Shown: positions 36,034-44,605 of the stretch, in pieces
Layout of the letters: each line of letters starts with the position of its first letter
Numbering within the stretch: position 1 is the stretch's first letter
Origin: Mycobacterium sp. MFM001
GTDB lineage: Bacteria; Actinomycetota; Actinomycetes; Mycobacteriales; Mycobacteriaceae
Length of the DNA: 64,000 bases
Direction of reading: 5' to 3'
NCBI RefSeq assembly: GCF_003402475.1
Contig: NZ_BFAB01000015.1
Span: 41,110 to 105,109, forward strand
The notes under the pieces: generated by a model
What the model was told of the DNA's origin: nothing
What the model saw: only the letters and a program-made list of their open reading frames with translations
Database searches by the model: none
Program-made: the position numbers and the translations under genes

Positions 36034-36143
36034 CCTTCGGTCCCTTCTCGGGTGGGGTGTCTGCAACCTCGGCGAAGCCTATGCGTCCCCTGCGCGCGCC
36101 GGTATGTCTCCCCTATCGTCGGACGCTGCTCCGCGTGAGCCGG

Positions 36144-36168
36144 ATCATACTAACTAGAACAAGTTCGC
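36144..36168 (-). promoter_or_regulatory. mce4 promoter: TATGAT -10 with adjacent imperfect KstR box
   Basis: On the minus strand TATGAT (36149-36144) is a good -10 element. Upstream, 36155-36168 reads TAGAACAAGTTCGC on the plus strand, matching TnnAACnnGTTnnA except for the last base. Repressor bound here would cover the core promoter. The yrbE4A start is about 105 nt downstream. Confidence 0.6.
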
Positions 36169-36243
36169 AGTGTCAAAGAACTGCAAAATTAGACAAAGGT
36201 TAGTAGTTTGTCCAGGTCAGAGACTATGTGGCCCAAACCGTTC

Positions 36244-36257
36244 TGTAACGTGTTCTA
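36244..36257. promoter_or_regulatory. KstR box upstream of mce4
   Basis: TGTAACGTGTTCTA is a perfect match to TnnAACnnGTTnnA, identical to the box before kshA. It lies 211 bp upstream of yrbE4A and 38 bp downstream of the hsd4A stop, so it can only serve mce4 on this strand. Together with the weaker box at 36155 it makes a two-site control region. Confidence 0.8.
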
Positions 36258-36294
36258 GCTCGCGAATGCGGTTACAGGCTGACGCAAGCACCCG

Positions 36295-37203
36295 CTAGGA
36301 CTCCATCAGGCCGGTTGCCGCAAAGTTGCGTTCAGGGTCGCGCCCAGCAAAGTAATTCTGCAGGGTCGCGCTCAGCTCCTCGGGCTGCCAGGCCGGCGCG
36401 TCGGTCGCGAACTGTTGCTCCACCGTCGGCGCGGCCACCAGCGTTACCCGCGGTCCGTAGACGATGAACACCTGCCCGTTGACCGCTTCGGCCGCGGGCG
36501 AGGCCAGGAACCGGACCAGGGTCACCACATGCTCCGGCGAAAGCGGATCGATCTCGCCCGTCTCGGGCGCCTCGCCGAAGACGTCGGCGGTCATCGCGGT
36601 GCGGGCCCGCGGGCAGATCGCGTTGGCGCAGACCCCGTAGCGGCCCAGCGCCCGCGCCGCGGACAGGGTCAGCGCAGTGATGCCGGCCTTCGCGGCGCCG
36701 TAGTTCGCCTGCCCGACCGGACCGACCAGTCCGGCCTCCGACGACGTGTTGACGAGCCGGCCGTAGACCGAGCCTCCCGCGTCCTTGGCCTTCTGGCGCC
36801 AGTACGTCGCGGCATTGCGGGTGAGCAGGAAGTGGCCGCGCAGGTGCACGGCGATCACGGCGTCCCACTCCTCGTCGGACATGTTGAACAGCATCCGGTC
36901 GCGAGTGATCCCGGCGTTGTTGATCACGATGCTCAGGCCACCCAGCCCGTCGGCTGTGCTGACCAGCTCGTCGGCGGTGGCGCGCTGGCTGATGTCGCCG
37001 GCCACGGCGACGGCCTTGGAACCCGCCGCGGTGATCTCGTCGATCACGTCGGAGGCGTCCAGCGCGCCGGCGATGTCGTTGACGACGACGGTGGCGCCGG
37101 CGCGGGCTAAGCCGATCGCCTCGGCGCGGCCCAATCCTGCGGCCGCGCCGGTGACCACCGCGACCTTCCCAGACAGATCGGTCGCGTTACTGCTGCTAGT
37201 CAA
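36295..37203 (-). CDS. hsd4A: 17-beta-hydroxysteroid/beta-hydroxyacyl-CoA dehydrogenase Hsd4A
   Basis: 302-residue SDR: TGAAAGLGRAEA, the acidic VVNDIAG after strand 2, NNAGITRD, NTSSEAGLVG and the active-site YGAAK. The RDRMLFNMSDEEWDAVI segment is typical of the multifunctional-enzyme type 2 dehydrogenases. In other mycobacteria Hsd4A oxidises the beta-hydroxyacyl-CoA of the sterol side chain and 17-hydroxysteroids. Cotranscribed after fdxD and before mce4; the position matches Rv3502c (from memory). Confidence 0.88.
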   Translation of the reverse strand: MTSSSNATDLSGKVAVVTGAAAGLGRAEAIGLARAGATVVVNDIAGALDASDVIDEITAAGSKAVAVAGDISQRATADELVSTADGLGGLSIVINNAGITRDRMLFNMSDEEWDAVIAVHLRGHFLLTRNAATYWRQKAKDAGGSVYGRLVNTSSEAGLVGPVGQANYGAAKAGITALTLSAARALGRYGVCANAICPRARTAMTADVFGEAPETGEIDPLSPEHVVTLVRFLASPAAEAVNGQVFIVYGPRVTLVAAPTVEQQFATDAPAWQPEELSATLQNYFAGRDPERNFAATGLMES

Positions 37204-37224
37204 TTTATGAATACCTCTAGTCTG

Positions 37225-37269
37225 TCGGCGGCGACCCGCTGCGCCCGGCTTCGCCGCGCTTGCGATCGC
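37225..37269 (-). repeat. dispersed GC-rich repeat, copy 2 (abuts fdxD stop codon)
   Basis: Read on the minus strand, the sequence begins directly after the fdxD TAG with GCGATCGCAAGCGCGGCGAA and continues to GGGTCGCCGCCG. It matches 21439-21476 with one internal mismatch over about 36 bp. A 14-bp piece of its distal end (GGCGGCGACCCGCT) recurs at 25665-25678 at the end of mam4B. Confidence 0.65.
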
Positions 37270-37461
37270 CTAGTCTTCGCGCTTGAGAGCCGCGCGCGGG
37301 CATTCGGCGATCGCCTGCTCGGCCAGCGCCTCCCGGTCGGCGGGGATCGGATCCGTCTTCACCACGGCGTAATCCTCGTCGTCGAGCTCGAAGATATCCG
37401 GTGCGATTCCCACGCACACCGCGTTGCCTTCGCACCGATCGCGGTCCACTATCACTCGCAC
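37270..37461 (-). CDS. fdxD: [3Fe-4S]-type ferredoxin FdxD
   Basis: 63 residues from GTG 37461, chosen because AAAGGAGGAAG lies at ideal spacing and the length equals the M. tuberculosis protein as I recall it; a longer in-frame start at 37515 lacks support. Cysteines 10, 16 and 54 (the last in CP) with Asn13 where a fourth cysteine would be, which fits a three-iron cluster. It probably passes electrons to the sterol cytochromes P450 such as Cyp142 or Cyp125. First gene of the minus-strand KstR operon. Confidence 0.92.
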   Translation of the reverse strand: MRVIVDRDRCEGNAVCVGIAPDIFELDDEDYAVVKTDPIPADREALAEQAIAECPRAALKRED

Positions 37462-37539
37462 AGCTTCCTCCTTTGCAAGCCGACTTGGCGTTTCCCACTG
37501 CCGTGTCCCCACCATACGACGACGGCTCGCTGGACCCTC

Positions 37540-37557
37540 AGACTAGAACGTGTTACA
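37540..37557. promoter_or_regulatory. KstR box between fdxD and fadE26, overlapping the minus-strand -10
   Basis: 37544-37557 reads TAGAACGTGTTACA, a perfect KstR match. On the minus strand TAGTCT (37545-37540) is a -10 element overlapping the box, so KstR would block fdxD-hsd4A transcription directly. On the plus strand a -10 candidate TAGCCT lies at 37577-37582, giving fadE26 a start near 37589. Confidence 0.82.
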
Positions 37558-37592
37558 ACCAGGATTGGTGGACGGGTAGCCTAAAAGACCGT

Positions 37593-37649
37593 CGAGCGTC
37601 GAGTTGTTGAGCGAAATCGGCCAATTTGGACCCGATAACTCGACGCTCG
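37593..37649 (+). promoter_or_regulatory. 13-bp inverted repeat in fadE26 leader (possible 5' RNA hairpin)
   Basis: CGAGCGTCGAGTT (37593-37605) is exactly complementary to AACTCGACGCTCG (37637-37649), with a 31-nt loop. If transcription starts near 37589, the stem forms at the extreme 5' end of the fadE26 mRNA, 25 nt before the start codon and leaving the GGAGG free. It may stabilise the mRNA, bind a regulator or act in DNA as an operator. Confidence 0.5.
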
Positions 37650-37673
37650 GTACAGACGACCGGAGGACGGCCA

Positions 37674-38855
37674 ATGCGGATCAGTTATACCCCGGAGCAG
37701 GAGGAACTGCGCCGCGAGCTGCGGTCCTACTTCGCCAAGCTGATCACCCCCGAGCGCCGCGAGGCGCTGAGCTCGACGTCGGGCGAGTACGGCACCGGCA
37801 ACGTGTACCGCGAGACCGTCGCGCAGATGGGCCGCGACGGGTGGCTCGCGCTGGGCTGGCCCAAGGAGTACGGCGGGCAGGCCCGCTCGGCGATGGACCA
37901 GCTGATCTTCACCGACGAGGCGGCGATCGCCGGGGCGCCGGTGCCGTTCCTGACGATCAACAGCGTCGCGCCGACGATCATGGCGTTCGGCAGCGAGGAG
38001 CAGAAGAAGTTCTACCTGCCGCGCATTGCTGCGGGGGAACTGCACTTCTCCATCGGCTACTCCGAGCCGGGTGCAGGCACCGACCTGGCAAACCTGCGGA
38101 CCACCGCGGTGCGCGACGGCGACGACTACATCGTCAACGGTCAGAAGATGTGGACTTCCCTGATCCAGTACGCCGACTACGTGTGGCTGGCCGTGCGCAC
38201 CAACACCGAAGTCAAGAAGCACCGCGGTATCTCCGTGCTGATCGTGCCGACGGATGTTGACGGGTTTTCCTGGACCCCGGTGCACACGATGGCCGGCCCC
38301 GACACCAGCGCCACCTATTACTCCGACGTCCGGGTGCCGGTGGCCAACCGGGTCGGCGAGGAGAACGGCGGCTGGAAGCTGGTCACCAACCAGCTCAACC
38401 ACGAGCGCGTTGCGCTGGTGTCCGCGCAGCCGATCATCGTGGCGCTCAACCAAGTTCGCGAGTGGGCGCAGAACACCAAGGACGCGTCCGGCGCCCGGCT
38501 GATCGACTCGGAATGGGTGCAACTCAATCTCGCCCGGGTACACGCCAAAGTCGAAGTGCTCAAGCTGATCAACTGGGAGCTGGCGTCGGCTGCTGACAGC
38601 GCGCCCTCCCCGGCCGATGCGTCGGCCGCCAAGGTGTTCGGCACCGAGCTGGCCACCGAGGCCTATCGGCTGCTGATGGAGGTGCTGGGGACCGCCGCGA
38701 CGGTGCGCCAGGACTCGTTCGGCGCGCTGCTGCGGGGGCGAGTGGAGCGGATGCACCGGGCGTGTCTGATCCTGACCTTCGGCGGCGGCACCAACGAAGT
38801 TCAGCGTGACATCATCGGCATGGTCGCGTTGGGCCTGCCCCGAGCCAACCGGTAA
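37674..38855 (+). CDS. fadE26: acyl-CoA dehydrogenase FadE26 (ChsE4)
   Basis: 393 residues from the ATG preceded by CGGAGGACGG. Acyl-CoA dehydrogenase domains: helical N-domain, the FSIGYSEPGAGTDLA beta-domain flavin segment (about 125-140), MWTSLIQYAD, and the C-terminal FGGGTNEVQRDIIG. FadE26 pairs with FadE27 as a heterotetramer that dehydrogenates the CoA thioester of the cholesterol side chain. The next gene, 9 bp away, is fadE27. KstR controlled. Confidence 0.93.
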   Translation: MRISYTPEQEELRRELRSYFAKLITPERREALSSTSGEYGTGNVYRETVAQMGRDGWLALGWPKEYGGQARSAMDQLIFTDEAAIAGAPVPFLTINSVAPTIMAFGSEEQKKFYLPRIAAGELHFSIGYSEPGAGTDLANLRTTAVRDGDDYIVNGQKMWTSLIQYADYVWLAVRTNTEVKKHRGISVLIVPTDVDGFSWTPVHTMAGPDTSATYYSDVRVPVANRVGEENGGWKLVTNQLNHERVALVSAQPIIVALNQVREWAQNTKDASGARLIDSEWVQLNLARVHAKVEVLKLINWELASAADSAPSPADASAAKVFGTELATEAYRLLMEVLGTAATVRQDSFGALLRGRVERMHRACLILTFGGGTNEVQRDIIGMVALGLPRANR

Positions 38856-38864
38856 AGGATTCTG

Positions 38865-39956
38865 ATGGACTTCTCGACAACCGAAGCGGCCCACGACCTC
38901 GGCGAGCTGGCCGGCACCATTGTCGATGCGGTGTGCACGCCGGAGCATCAGCGGGAGCTGGACGGCCTCGAGCAACGGTTCGACCGCTCGCTGTGGGGCA
39001 AGCTCGTCGACGCCGACATCTTGAGCACCGCAGCCCCGGAATCGTTGGGCGGCGGCGGGTATGGCGTCCTGGAGCAGACGGCGGTGCTGGTCGCGTTGGG
39101 CCGGGGGCTGGCCGCCGTGCCGTATCTGGAATCGGTCGTGCTGGCCGCCGGCGCGCTGGCGCAATTCGGTTCGGCCGAACTGCAGCAGGAGTGGGGCGCA
39201 GCCGCGGTGAGCGGTGCCAAGGTTTTGACCGTCGCGTTGGACGGCGAGATGGGCGACGGCCCGGTGCAGGCCACCCGTTCGGGTGACGGCTACCGGCTGA
39301 CCGGAACGCGCACCCAGGTCGGTTACGGCCCGGTGGCCGACGGCTTCCTGGTGGCTGCCGAAACCGATTCCGGCACAGCGGTTTTCCTGGTCACCGCCGA
39401 CGAAGCCTCGGTAACTCCGCTGGAAACCACGGGCCTGGGCAGTGTGGGACATGTGCGGCTGAACGGCGTCGAGGTGGATGATGCGCGGCGGGTCGGCGGC
39501 GACGACGTGGTGAGCTGGATTTCCACCCGCGCTTCGTTGGGCCGCAGCGCGTTTCAGCTCGGCGTGCTGGACCGCGGGCTGCACATGGCCGCCGAATATG
39601 CGCGTACCCGTGAGCAGTTCGACCGTCCGATCGGCAGCTTCCAGGCCGTGTCGCAGCGGTTGGCCGACGGCTACATCGACGTCAAGGGATTGCGGTTGAC
39701 GCTTACCCAGGCGGCGTGGCGCCTCTCCGAGGATTTGCCCGCCGACAACGAGGTGGCCACCGCGGCGTTTTGGGCCGCCGATGCCGGACATCGGGTGGCG
39801 CACACGATCGTTCACGTGCACGGTGGTGTCGGCATCGACATCGACCACCCGGTACACCGCTACTTCCTGGCAGCCAAGCAGACCGAGTTCGCGCTGGGCA
39901 GCGCTACCGGGCAGCTGCTCCGAATCGGCCGTGAGCTCGCGGACACGCCCGCCTAG
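38865..39956 (+). CDS. fadE27: acyl-CoA dehydrogenase FadE27 (ChsE5)
   Basis: 363 residues: acyl-CoA dehydrogenase fold, shorter beta domain, RTREQFDRPIGSFQAVSQRLAD (FAD contact) and VHVHGGVGIDIDHPVHRYFL near the C-terminus. AAAGGA precedes the ATG. It is the partner subunit of FadE26. Position and size match Rv3505. Confidence 0.93.
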   Translation: MDFSTTEAAHDLGELAGTIVDAVCTPEHQRELDGLEQRFDRSLWGKLVDADILSTAAPESLGGGGYGVLEQTAVLVALGRGLAAVPYLESVVLAAGALAQFGSAELQQEWGAAAVSGAKVLTVALDGEMGDGPVQATRSGDGYRLTGTRTQVGYGPVADGFLVAAETDSGTAVFLVTADEASVTPLETTGLGSVGHVRLNGVEVDDARRVGGDDVVSWISTRASLGRSAFQLGVLDRGLHMAAEYARTREQFDRPIGSFQAVSQRLADGYIDVKGLRLTLTQAAWRLSEDLPADNEVATAAFWAADAGHRVAHTIVHVHGGVGIDIDHPVHRYFLAAKQTEFALGSATGQLLRIGRELADTPA

Positions 39957-39958
39957 AT

Positions 39959-41464
39959 ATGGAGGCTCTCCCGACCGTCACCGACTTGCTGAAACCGCTT
40001 GTCGACATTGACGATCGGGGCGTCTACTTCGAGGACTCGTTCACCAACTGGCGCTCGCATCTTCGGCACGGCGCCGCGGTGGCGGCGGCGCTGCAGGCAC
40101 GGCTCGACCCGACCCGGCCGCCGCACGTCGGGGTGCTGCTGGAGAACACCCCGTTCTTCTCGGCGGTGCTCGTCGCGGCCGGGATGTCGGGCATCGTGCC
40201 GGTGGGACTCAACCCGGTGCGCCGCGGCGCCGCGCTGGCACGCGACATCGACTATGCGGATTGCCAGCTGGTGCTCGCCGATACGAATTCCGCTGCCGCC
40301 ATTGGTGATATCCCGCACGTCAATGTCGATTCCGGTGAGTGGGCCGACGAAGTTGCCGCGCATGGCGATGCCGAGGTGTGCTTTCGGGATGCCGCGCCCG
40401 AAGACCTGTTCATGCTGATCTTCACCTCGGGCACGAGCGGTGACCCGAAGGCGGTCAAATGCAGCCACGGCAAGGTCGGGATCGCGGGTGTGACGATGAC
40501 CGAGCGGTTCGGTCTCGGACCCGCCGACCGCTGCTACGTGTCGATGCCGCTGTTTCACTCCAATGCGGTGCTGGTCGGCTGGTCGGTGGCGGCCGCGTGC
40601 CAAGGGTCAATGGTGTTGCGGCGCAAGTTTTCCGCGTCGGGCTTTCTGCCTGATGTCCGGAAGTACGGCGTCACCTATGCGAACTACGTCGGCAAGCCGT
40701 TGTCGTATGTGCTGGCCACTGCCGAACAGCCCGACGACGCGGACAACCCGCTGAAGGTGGTGTACGGCAACGAAGGTGCGCCCGCCGATATCGAGCGGTT
40801 TGCCCGCCGGTTCGGCTGTATTGCCGTCGACGGGTTCGGCTCGACCGAGGGCGGGGTGGCGATCGCCCGCACCCCCGACGCCCCCGCCGGCTCGCTGGGC
40901 CCGCTGCCCGACGGGATCGAGATCCGCGACACCGAGACCGGTGCGCCGTGCCCGCCCGGTGTCGTCGGCGAGTTGGTCAACGTCGCCGGCCCAGGCCGGT
41001 TCGAGGGCTACTACAACGACCCCGAAGCCGACGCGGCACGGATGGCCGACGGCGTCTACCATAGTGGCGACCTGGCCTACCGCGACGAGAACGGTTACGT
41101 GTATTTCGCTGGGCGGCTGGGTGATTGGCTGCGGGTCGACGGCGAAAACCTGGGCACCGCGCCGATCGAGCGGGTGCTGGCACGCTTCCCCGGGGTCCGC
41201 GAGGTGGCGGTGTACGGCGTGCCCGACCAGGTCGTCGGCGACAAGGTCATGGCCGCGGTGGTGATGGCGCCAGACGCCGAGTTCGACGTCGAGAAGTTCC
41301 GCGCGTTTCTGGCCGAGCAGCCCGACCTCGGACCCAAGCAGTGGCCGTCGTACGTGCGAATCAGTCGCGCGCTGCCGCGCACCGCGACGTTCAAGGTGCT
41401 CAAACGTGAACTGTCGGCGGACGGCGTCGACTGCCCCGACCCGGTCTGGACGATCAGCCGCTAG
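39959..41464 (+). CDS. fadD17: steroid side-chain acyl-CoA ligase FadD17
   Basis: 501-residue ANL-superfamily adenylating enzyme: P-loop IFTSGTSGDPKAVK, VDGFGSTEGG, the A8 hinge YVYFAGRLGDWLRVDGENL and a C-terminal Lys (RTATFKVLKREL). FadD17 is known to activate the C5 steroid side-chain acid to its CoA ester. The stop of fadE27 and this ATG are 2 bp apart, so the three genes form one operon. Confidence 0.92.
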   Translation: MEALPTVTDLLKPLVDIDDRGVYFEDSFTNWRSHLRHGAAVAAALQARLDPTRPPHVGVLLENTPFFSAVLVAAGMSGIVPVGLNPVRRGAALARDIDYADCQLVLADTNSAAAIGDIPHVNVDSGEWADEVAAHGDAEVCFRDAAPEDLFMLIFTSGTSGDPKAVKCSHGKVGIAGVTMTERFGLGPADRCYVSMPLFHSNAVLVGWSVAAACQGSMVLRRKFSASGFLPDVRKYGVTYANYVGKPLSYVLATAEQPDDADNPLKVVYGNEGAPADIERFARRFGCIAVDGFGSTEGGVAIARTPDAPAGSLGPLPDGIEIRDTETGAPCPPGVVGELVNVAGPGRFEGYYNDPEADAARMADGVYHSGDLAYRDENGYVYFAGRLGDWLRVDGENLGTAPIERVLARFPGVREVAVYGVPDQVVGDKVMAAVVMAPDAEFDVEKFRAFLAEQPDLGPKQWPSYVRISRALPRTATFKVLKRELSADGVDCPDPVWTISR

Positions 41465-41472
41465 GTTGCGCG

Positions 41473-42918
41473 CTAGCCGGCCACCGAGATCGACTTGGTG
41501 TCCAGGTAGCCCTCGATGCCTTCACGGCCCAATTCCCGGCCGTAGCCACTGGATTTGACGCCGCCGAACGGCGCATACGGGTCCATCGTGTAGCCCTGGT
41601 TGACGCCGAACGTGCCGGTGCGGATGCGGGCTGCCAGCGCCACCCCACGCTCGATGTCCCCGGTGAAGACCGAGCCGGCCAGCCCGTAGTCGGAGTCGTT
41701 GGCGATCCGCACCGCCTCGTCCTCGTCGTCGTACCCGATGACGGTCAGCACCGGGCCGAAGATCTCTTCGCGCGCTATCCGCATCGTGTTGTCGGCGTCG
41801 GCGAACAGGGTGGGCCGCACATACCAGCCGCGCTCGACGCCGTCGGGCATGCCGGTGCCGCCAGTGACCAGTCGTGCGCCTTCGGCCTTGCCGGACTCGA
41901 TGTAGCCGAGGACACGCTGTTGTTGCCGCTGCGCCACCAATGGACCCAGCTGCGTTTCGGGATCGGCCGGATCTCCCACCCGAAGGCCACGCAGCTCGGC
42001 GGCCAGCGCGTCGACGTACCCATCACTTCGCTTGGCGGGCACAAGGATTCGGGTGAGCGCGTTACAAATCTGGCCGCTGTTGGACAGGCTTGCCGATCGG
42101 ATCCCGGCAGCGACGGCAACCGGGTCGGCGTCGTCGAGAACGATCGCGGCCGACTTGCCGCCGAGCTCGAGACTCACCCGCTTCAAGTCGGCCGCGCACG
42201 CCCCGGCCACCCGCTTGCCCGCGGCCGTGGAGCCGGTGAACGACACCTTGTCCACTCCTCCGTGCCCCACCAGGTAGGCGCCGACGTCGGCACCGCCCGG
42301 CAACACACTGACCACACCGGCCGGCAGGTCGAGCTCCTCGAGTAGGTCAGCCAGCAGCAGCGCGTCCAGCGGCGACTCGGGAGCCGGTTTGAGGACCACG
42401 CAACAGCCGGCCAGCAGCGCGGGCACCAGCTTGGTGACGATCAGGAACTGCGGCATGTTCCACGGCACGATCGCGGCCACCACGCCGACCGGTTCCCGAC
42501 GGATGCTGATGTCGGCGCCGTAGTGTCCACGCCGAGTCTCCTGCCACGGGAAGTCGTCAGCCAGATCGCAGAACGCGGACATCATCATCCACGGCAGCCC
42601 GACCTGGGCCCGTTGGGCGAAGCTGATCGGTGCGCCGATCTCGGCGGTGATGAGATCGGCCATCTCCGAACGCCGTTCGCCGTAGAGCTCGGCCAGCCGT
42701 CGCACCGCGGCAATGCGCGCGGACGGATCGAGCCGGGGCCAGGGTCCGTCGTCGAACGCCTTGCGGGCGGCGCCGACCGCAGCGTCGACGTCGGCCGGTC
42801 CGGCAGCCGCCACCTGCGCGACGGGTGCTTCGGTGGCCGGCGAGACCACTTCGACGACGGCGTCGCCGCTCGACTTCGACCAACTCCCGCCGATGAACAG
42901 TTCGTCTCGTCGCCGCAC
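41473..42918 (-). CDS. aldehyde dehydrogenase
   Basis: 481 residues from GTG 42918, supported by GGAGG five bases upstream; a TTG at 42930 is the longer option. ALDH motifs: PWNMPQF (cofactor cleft), FTGSTAAGKR, the general base in LELGGKS and the catalytic cysteine in NSGQICNALTR, then EEIFGPVL. It is divergent from the first Rieske oxygenase with a MarR-like operator between them. It probably oxidises an aldehyde released by the oxygenases. Not part of the KstR regulon by sequence. Confidence 0.88.
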   Translation of the reverse strand: MRRRDELFIGGSWSKSSGDAVVEVVSPATEAPVAQVAAAGPADVDAAVGAARKAFDDGPWPRLDPSARIAAVRRLAELYGERRSEMADLITAEIGAPISFAQRAQVGLPWMMMSAFCDLADDFPWQETRRGHYGADISIRREPVGVVAAIVPWNMPQFLIVTKLVPALLAGCCVVLKPAPESPLDALLLADLLEELDLPAGVVSVLPGGADVGAYLVGHGGVDKVSFTGSTAAGKRVAGACAADLKRVSLELGGKSAAIVLDDADPVAVAAGIRSASLSNSGQICNALTRILVPAKRSDGYVDALAAELRGLRVGDPADPETQLGPLVAQRQQQRVLGYIESGKAEGARLVTGGTGMPDGVERGWYVRPTLFADADNTMRIAREEIFGPVLTVIGYDDEDEAVRIANDSDYGLAGSVFTGDIERGVALAARIRTGTFGVNQGYTMDPYAPFGGVKSSGYGRELGREGIEGYLDTKSISVAG

Positions 42919-42939
42919 ACCGACCTCCAACCCGGGAAT

Positions 42940-42953
42940 ATCAACTACTTGCG
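42940..42953. promoter_or_regulatory. probable MarR operator between aldehyde dehydrogenase and Rieske genes
   Basis: CAACTACTTG at 42942-42951 differs by one base from the palindrome CAAGTACTTG found twice downstream of the marR gene (46303, 46323), and the flanking AT-TC/CGAT bases are similar. It lies in the gap from which both divergent genes must be transcribed. Confidence 0.5.
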
Positions 42954-43010
42954 ATTGCTCAGTCGAGCATATACGGTCGGCGCTACGGGTGGATATCGAC
43001 AGGAGTACGC

Positions 43011-44279
43011 ATGCCTCGTTTCCCCAAGCCGCCGGAAGGCAGCTGGACGCAGCATTACCCCGATCTCGGCACCGGACCGGTCTCCTACGAGGACTCCATC
43101 TCCCCGGAGTTCTACGAGCTCGAGCGGGCGGCGATCTTCAAGCGGGTATGGCTGAATGTCGGTCGCGTCGAACAGCTTCCGCGCCACGGCAGCTATTTCA
43201 CCAAGGAACTGAAGGTTGCCAACACGTCGATTGTCGTGGTGCGCACCACCACTGGCGAGGTCAAGGCATTCCACAACATCTGCCGGCACCGCGGCAACAA
43301 GCTGGTGTGGAACGACATGCCGGCCGAGGAGACCAGCGGCTTCTGCCGCCAGTTCCGGTGCAAGTACCACGCGTGGCGTTATGACTTGGACGGCAACCTT
43401 ACTCACGTTCCGCAGGAAGGCGAGTTCTTCGACCTCGACAAGAACCGCTACGGCCTGGTCGCCGTGCATTGCGACGTCTGGGAAGGCTTCATCTTCGTCA
43501 ACTTCGCCGCCGCGCCCGAGCAGTCACTGCGAGAGTTTCTGGGTCCGATGGTCACCGGGCTGGAGGGCTATCCATTCGGACAGATGACCTCACGGTGGCG
43601 TTACCGCTCGGAAGTGAAGGCGAACTGGAAGCTGTACCTGGACGCGTTCCAGGAGTTCTATCACGCGCCGGTGTTGCACGCGAACCAGTCGCCGACCAAG
43701 TACTCCAAGGCGGCCGCCGAAGCCGGCTTCGAGGCGCCGCACTACCGTATCGACGGGCCGCATCGGCTGGTCAGCACGTCGGGTGTACGCGCCTGGGAGA
43801 TGGACGCCGATATGCGTAAGCCCATCGACGAGATCTGTCGCAGTGGGCTTTTCGGGCCGTGGGACAGCCCGGACCTCGGCCAGTTACCCGTCGGTGTCAA
43901 CCCGGCCAACTGTGACCCGTGGGGGCTGGACTCGTTTCAGCTGTTCCCCAATTTCGTGATCCTGATCTGGGGCCAGGGCTGGTATCTGACCTACCACTAC
44001 TGGCCGACGTCTTATAACAGTCATGTTTTCGAAGGCACGCTGTATTTCCCGCCGCCGCGCACTCCGCGCGAGCGGGTCGCCCAGGAGCTCGCGGCGGTGA
44101 CCTTCAAGGAATTCGGTCTGCAGGACGCCAACACGCTGGAGGCAACCCAGTCGATGATCGAATCGCGTGTTGTCGACGGTTTTCTGCTCAACGATCAAGA
44201 GGTGCTGATCCGCCATCTACACCGCGAGACCGCGGCATGGGTCGACGACTACCGGCGCGCTACGGCAGGGGTGTCATGA
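43011..44279 (+). CDS. Rieske non-haem iron oxygenase, alpha subunit (paralogue 1)
   Basis: 422 residues: Rieske [2Fe-2S] ligands C91/H93 and C117/H120 (CRHRG ... CKYH, spacing CxH-x23-CxxH, longer than the usual ~17), and mononuclear iron ligands H218 and H223 (QEFYHAPVLH). Such subunits hydroxylate or dioxygenate aromatic or alicyclic rings. Its TGA overlaps the ATG of a ~110-residue companion gene. It is closely related to the subunit at 47408, beginning with the same PKPPEGSWTQHYPDLGT-like segment. No beta subunit of the usual NTF2 type is adjacent. Confidence 0.9.
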   Translation: MPRFPKPPEGSWTQHYPDLGTGPVSYEDSISPEFYELERAAIFKRVWLNVGRVEQLPRHGSYFTKELKVANTSIVVVRTTTGEVKAFHNICRHRGNKLVWNDMPAEETSGFCRQFRCKYHAWRYDLDGNLTHVPQEGEFFDLDKNRYGLVAVHCDVWEGFIFVNFAAAPEQSLREFLGPMVTGLEGYPFGQMTSRWRYRSEVKANWKLYLDAFQEFYHAPVLHANQSPTKYSKAAAEAGFEAPHYRIDGPHRLVSTSGVRAWEMDADMRKPIDEICRSGLFGPWDSPDLGQLPVGVNPANCDPWGLDSFQLFPNFVILIWGQGWYLTYHYWPTSYNSHVFEGTLYFPPPRTPRERVAQELAAVTFKEFGLQDANTLEATQSMIESRVVDGFLLNDQEVLIRHLHRETAAWVDDYRRATAGVS

Positions 44280-44605
44280 CGGCCAAGCTGCCACCCGAAT
44301 TCGCTGATTTGGAACCATTTTCCGATTGGTGCCTGCCCAGCGAGCCGGAGCGCTACCACAAGCGACTCAACAGCACGATGGTCGACATGCAGGCGTTCTA
44401 CGACGCCATCACACCGCGTGCAGAGGACGCGCTGGCCTATTGCGACAAGTTCAGCCTCGACGATCTGCCCGACGACGTCATGAATCTGATGCACCTGCTG
44501 TACTCGATGATCATGGTGTCGTTTCCCGTCGAGTGCTGGAAGCAGCCCCGCGTTCCGGATTCGGGCGCGTCCACCCTGGATTGCGTCAGCGAACCGGTGC
44601 CGTGA
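44276..44605 (+). CDS. uncharacterised ~110-residue companion of Rieske oxygenase (paralogue 1)
   Basis: 109 residues, ATG overlapping the Rieske stop. No known domain. Strongly related to the 111-residue product at 48672, which also follows a Rieske gene: shared LEPF/YxxWCLPxExER, MxxMxxFYDAxxPR, AxxYCDKFSLDDLPxD and NLxHLxYSxIMV. Probably all-helical, with conserved Trp-Cys and Tyr-Cys pairs. A small accessory or structural subunit of the oxygenase is the simplest idea; it does not look like an NTF2-type beta subunit or a ferredoxin. Confidence 0.75.
   Translation: MTAKLPPEFADLEPFSDWCLPSEPERYHKRLNSTMVDMQAFYDAITPRAEDALAYCDKFSLDDLPDDVMNLMHLLYSMIMVSFPVECWKQPRVPDSGASTLDCVSEPVP

Noticed and set aside
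36034..36066. ATG start for YrbE4A at 36066
   Set aside because: Adds a basic stretch not matching YrbE4A; the TTG at 36033 gives 254 residues with a ribosome-binding site.
37581..39857. Minus-strand open frame of 758 codons opposite fadE26-fadE27
   Set aside because: It is antisense to two well-recognised acyl-CoA dehydrogenases; long open antisense frames are expected at this GC content, and the translation has no domain pattern.
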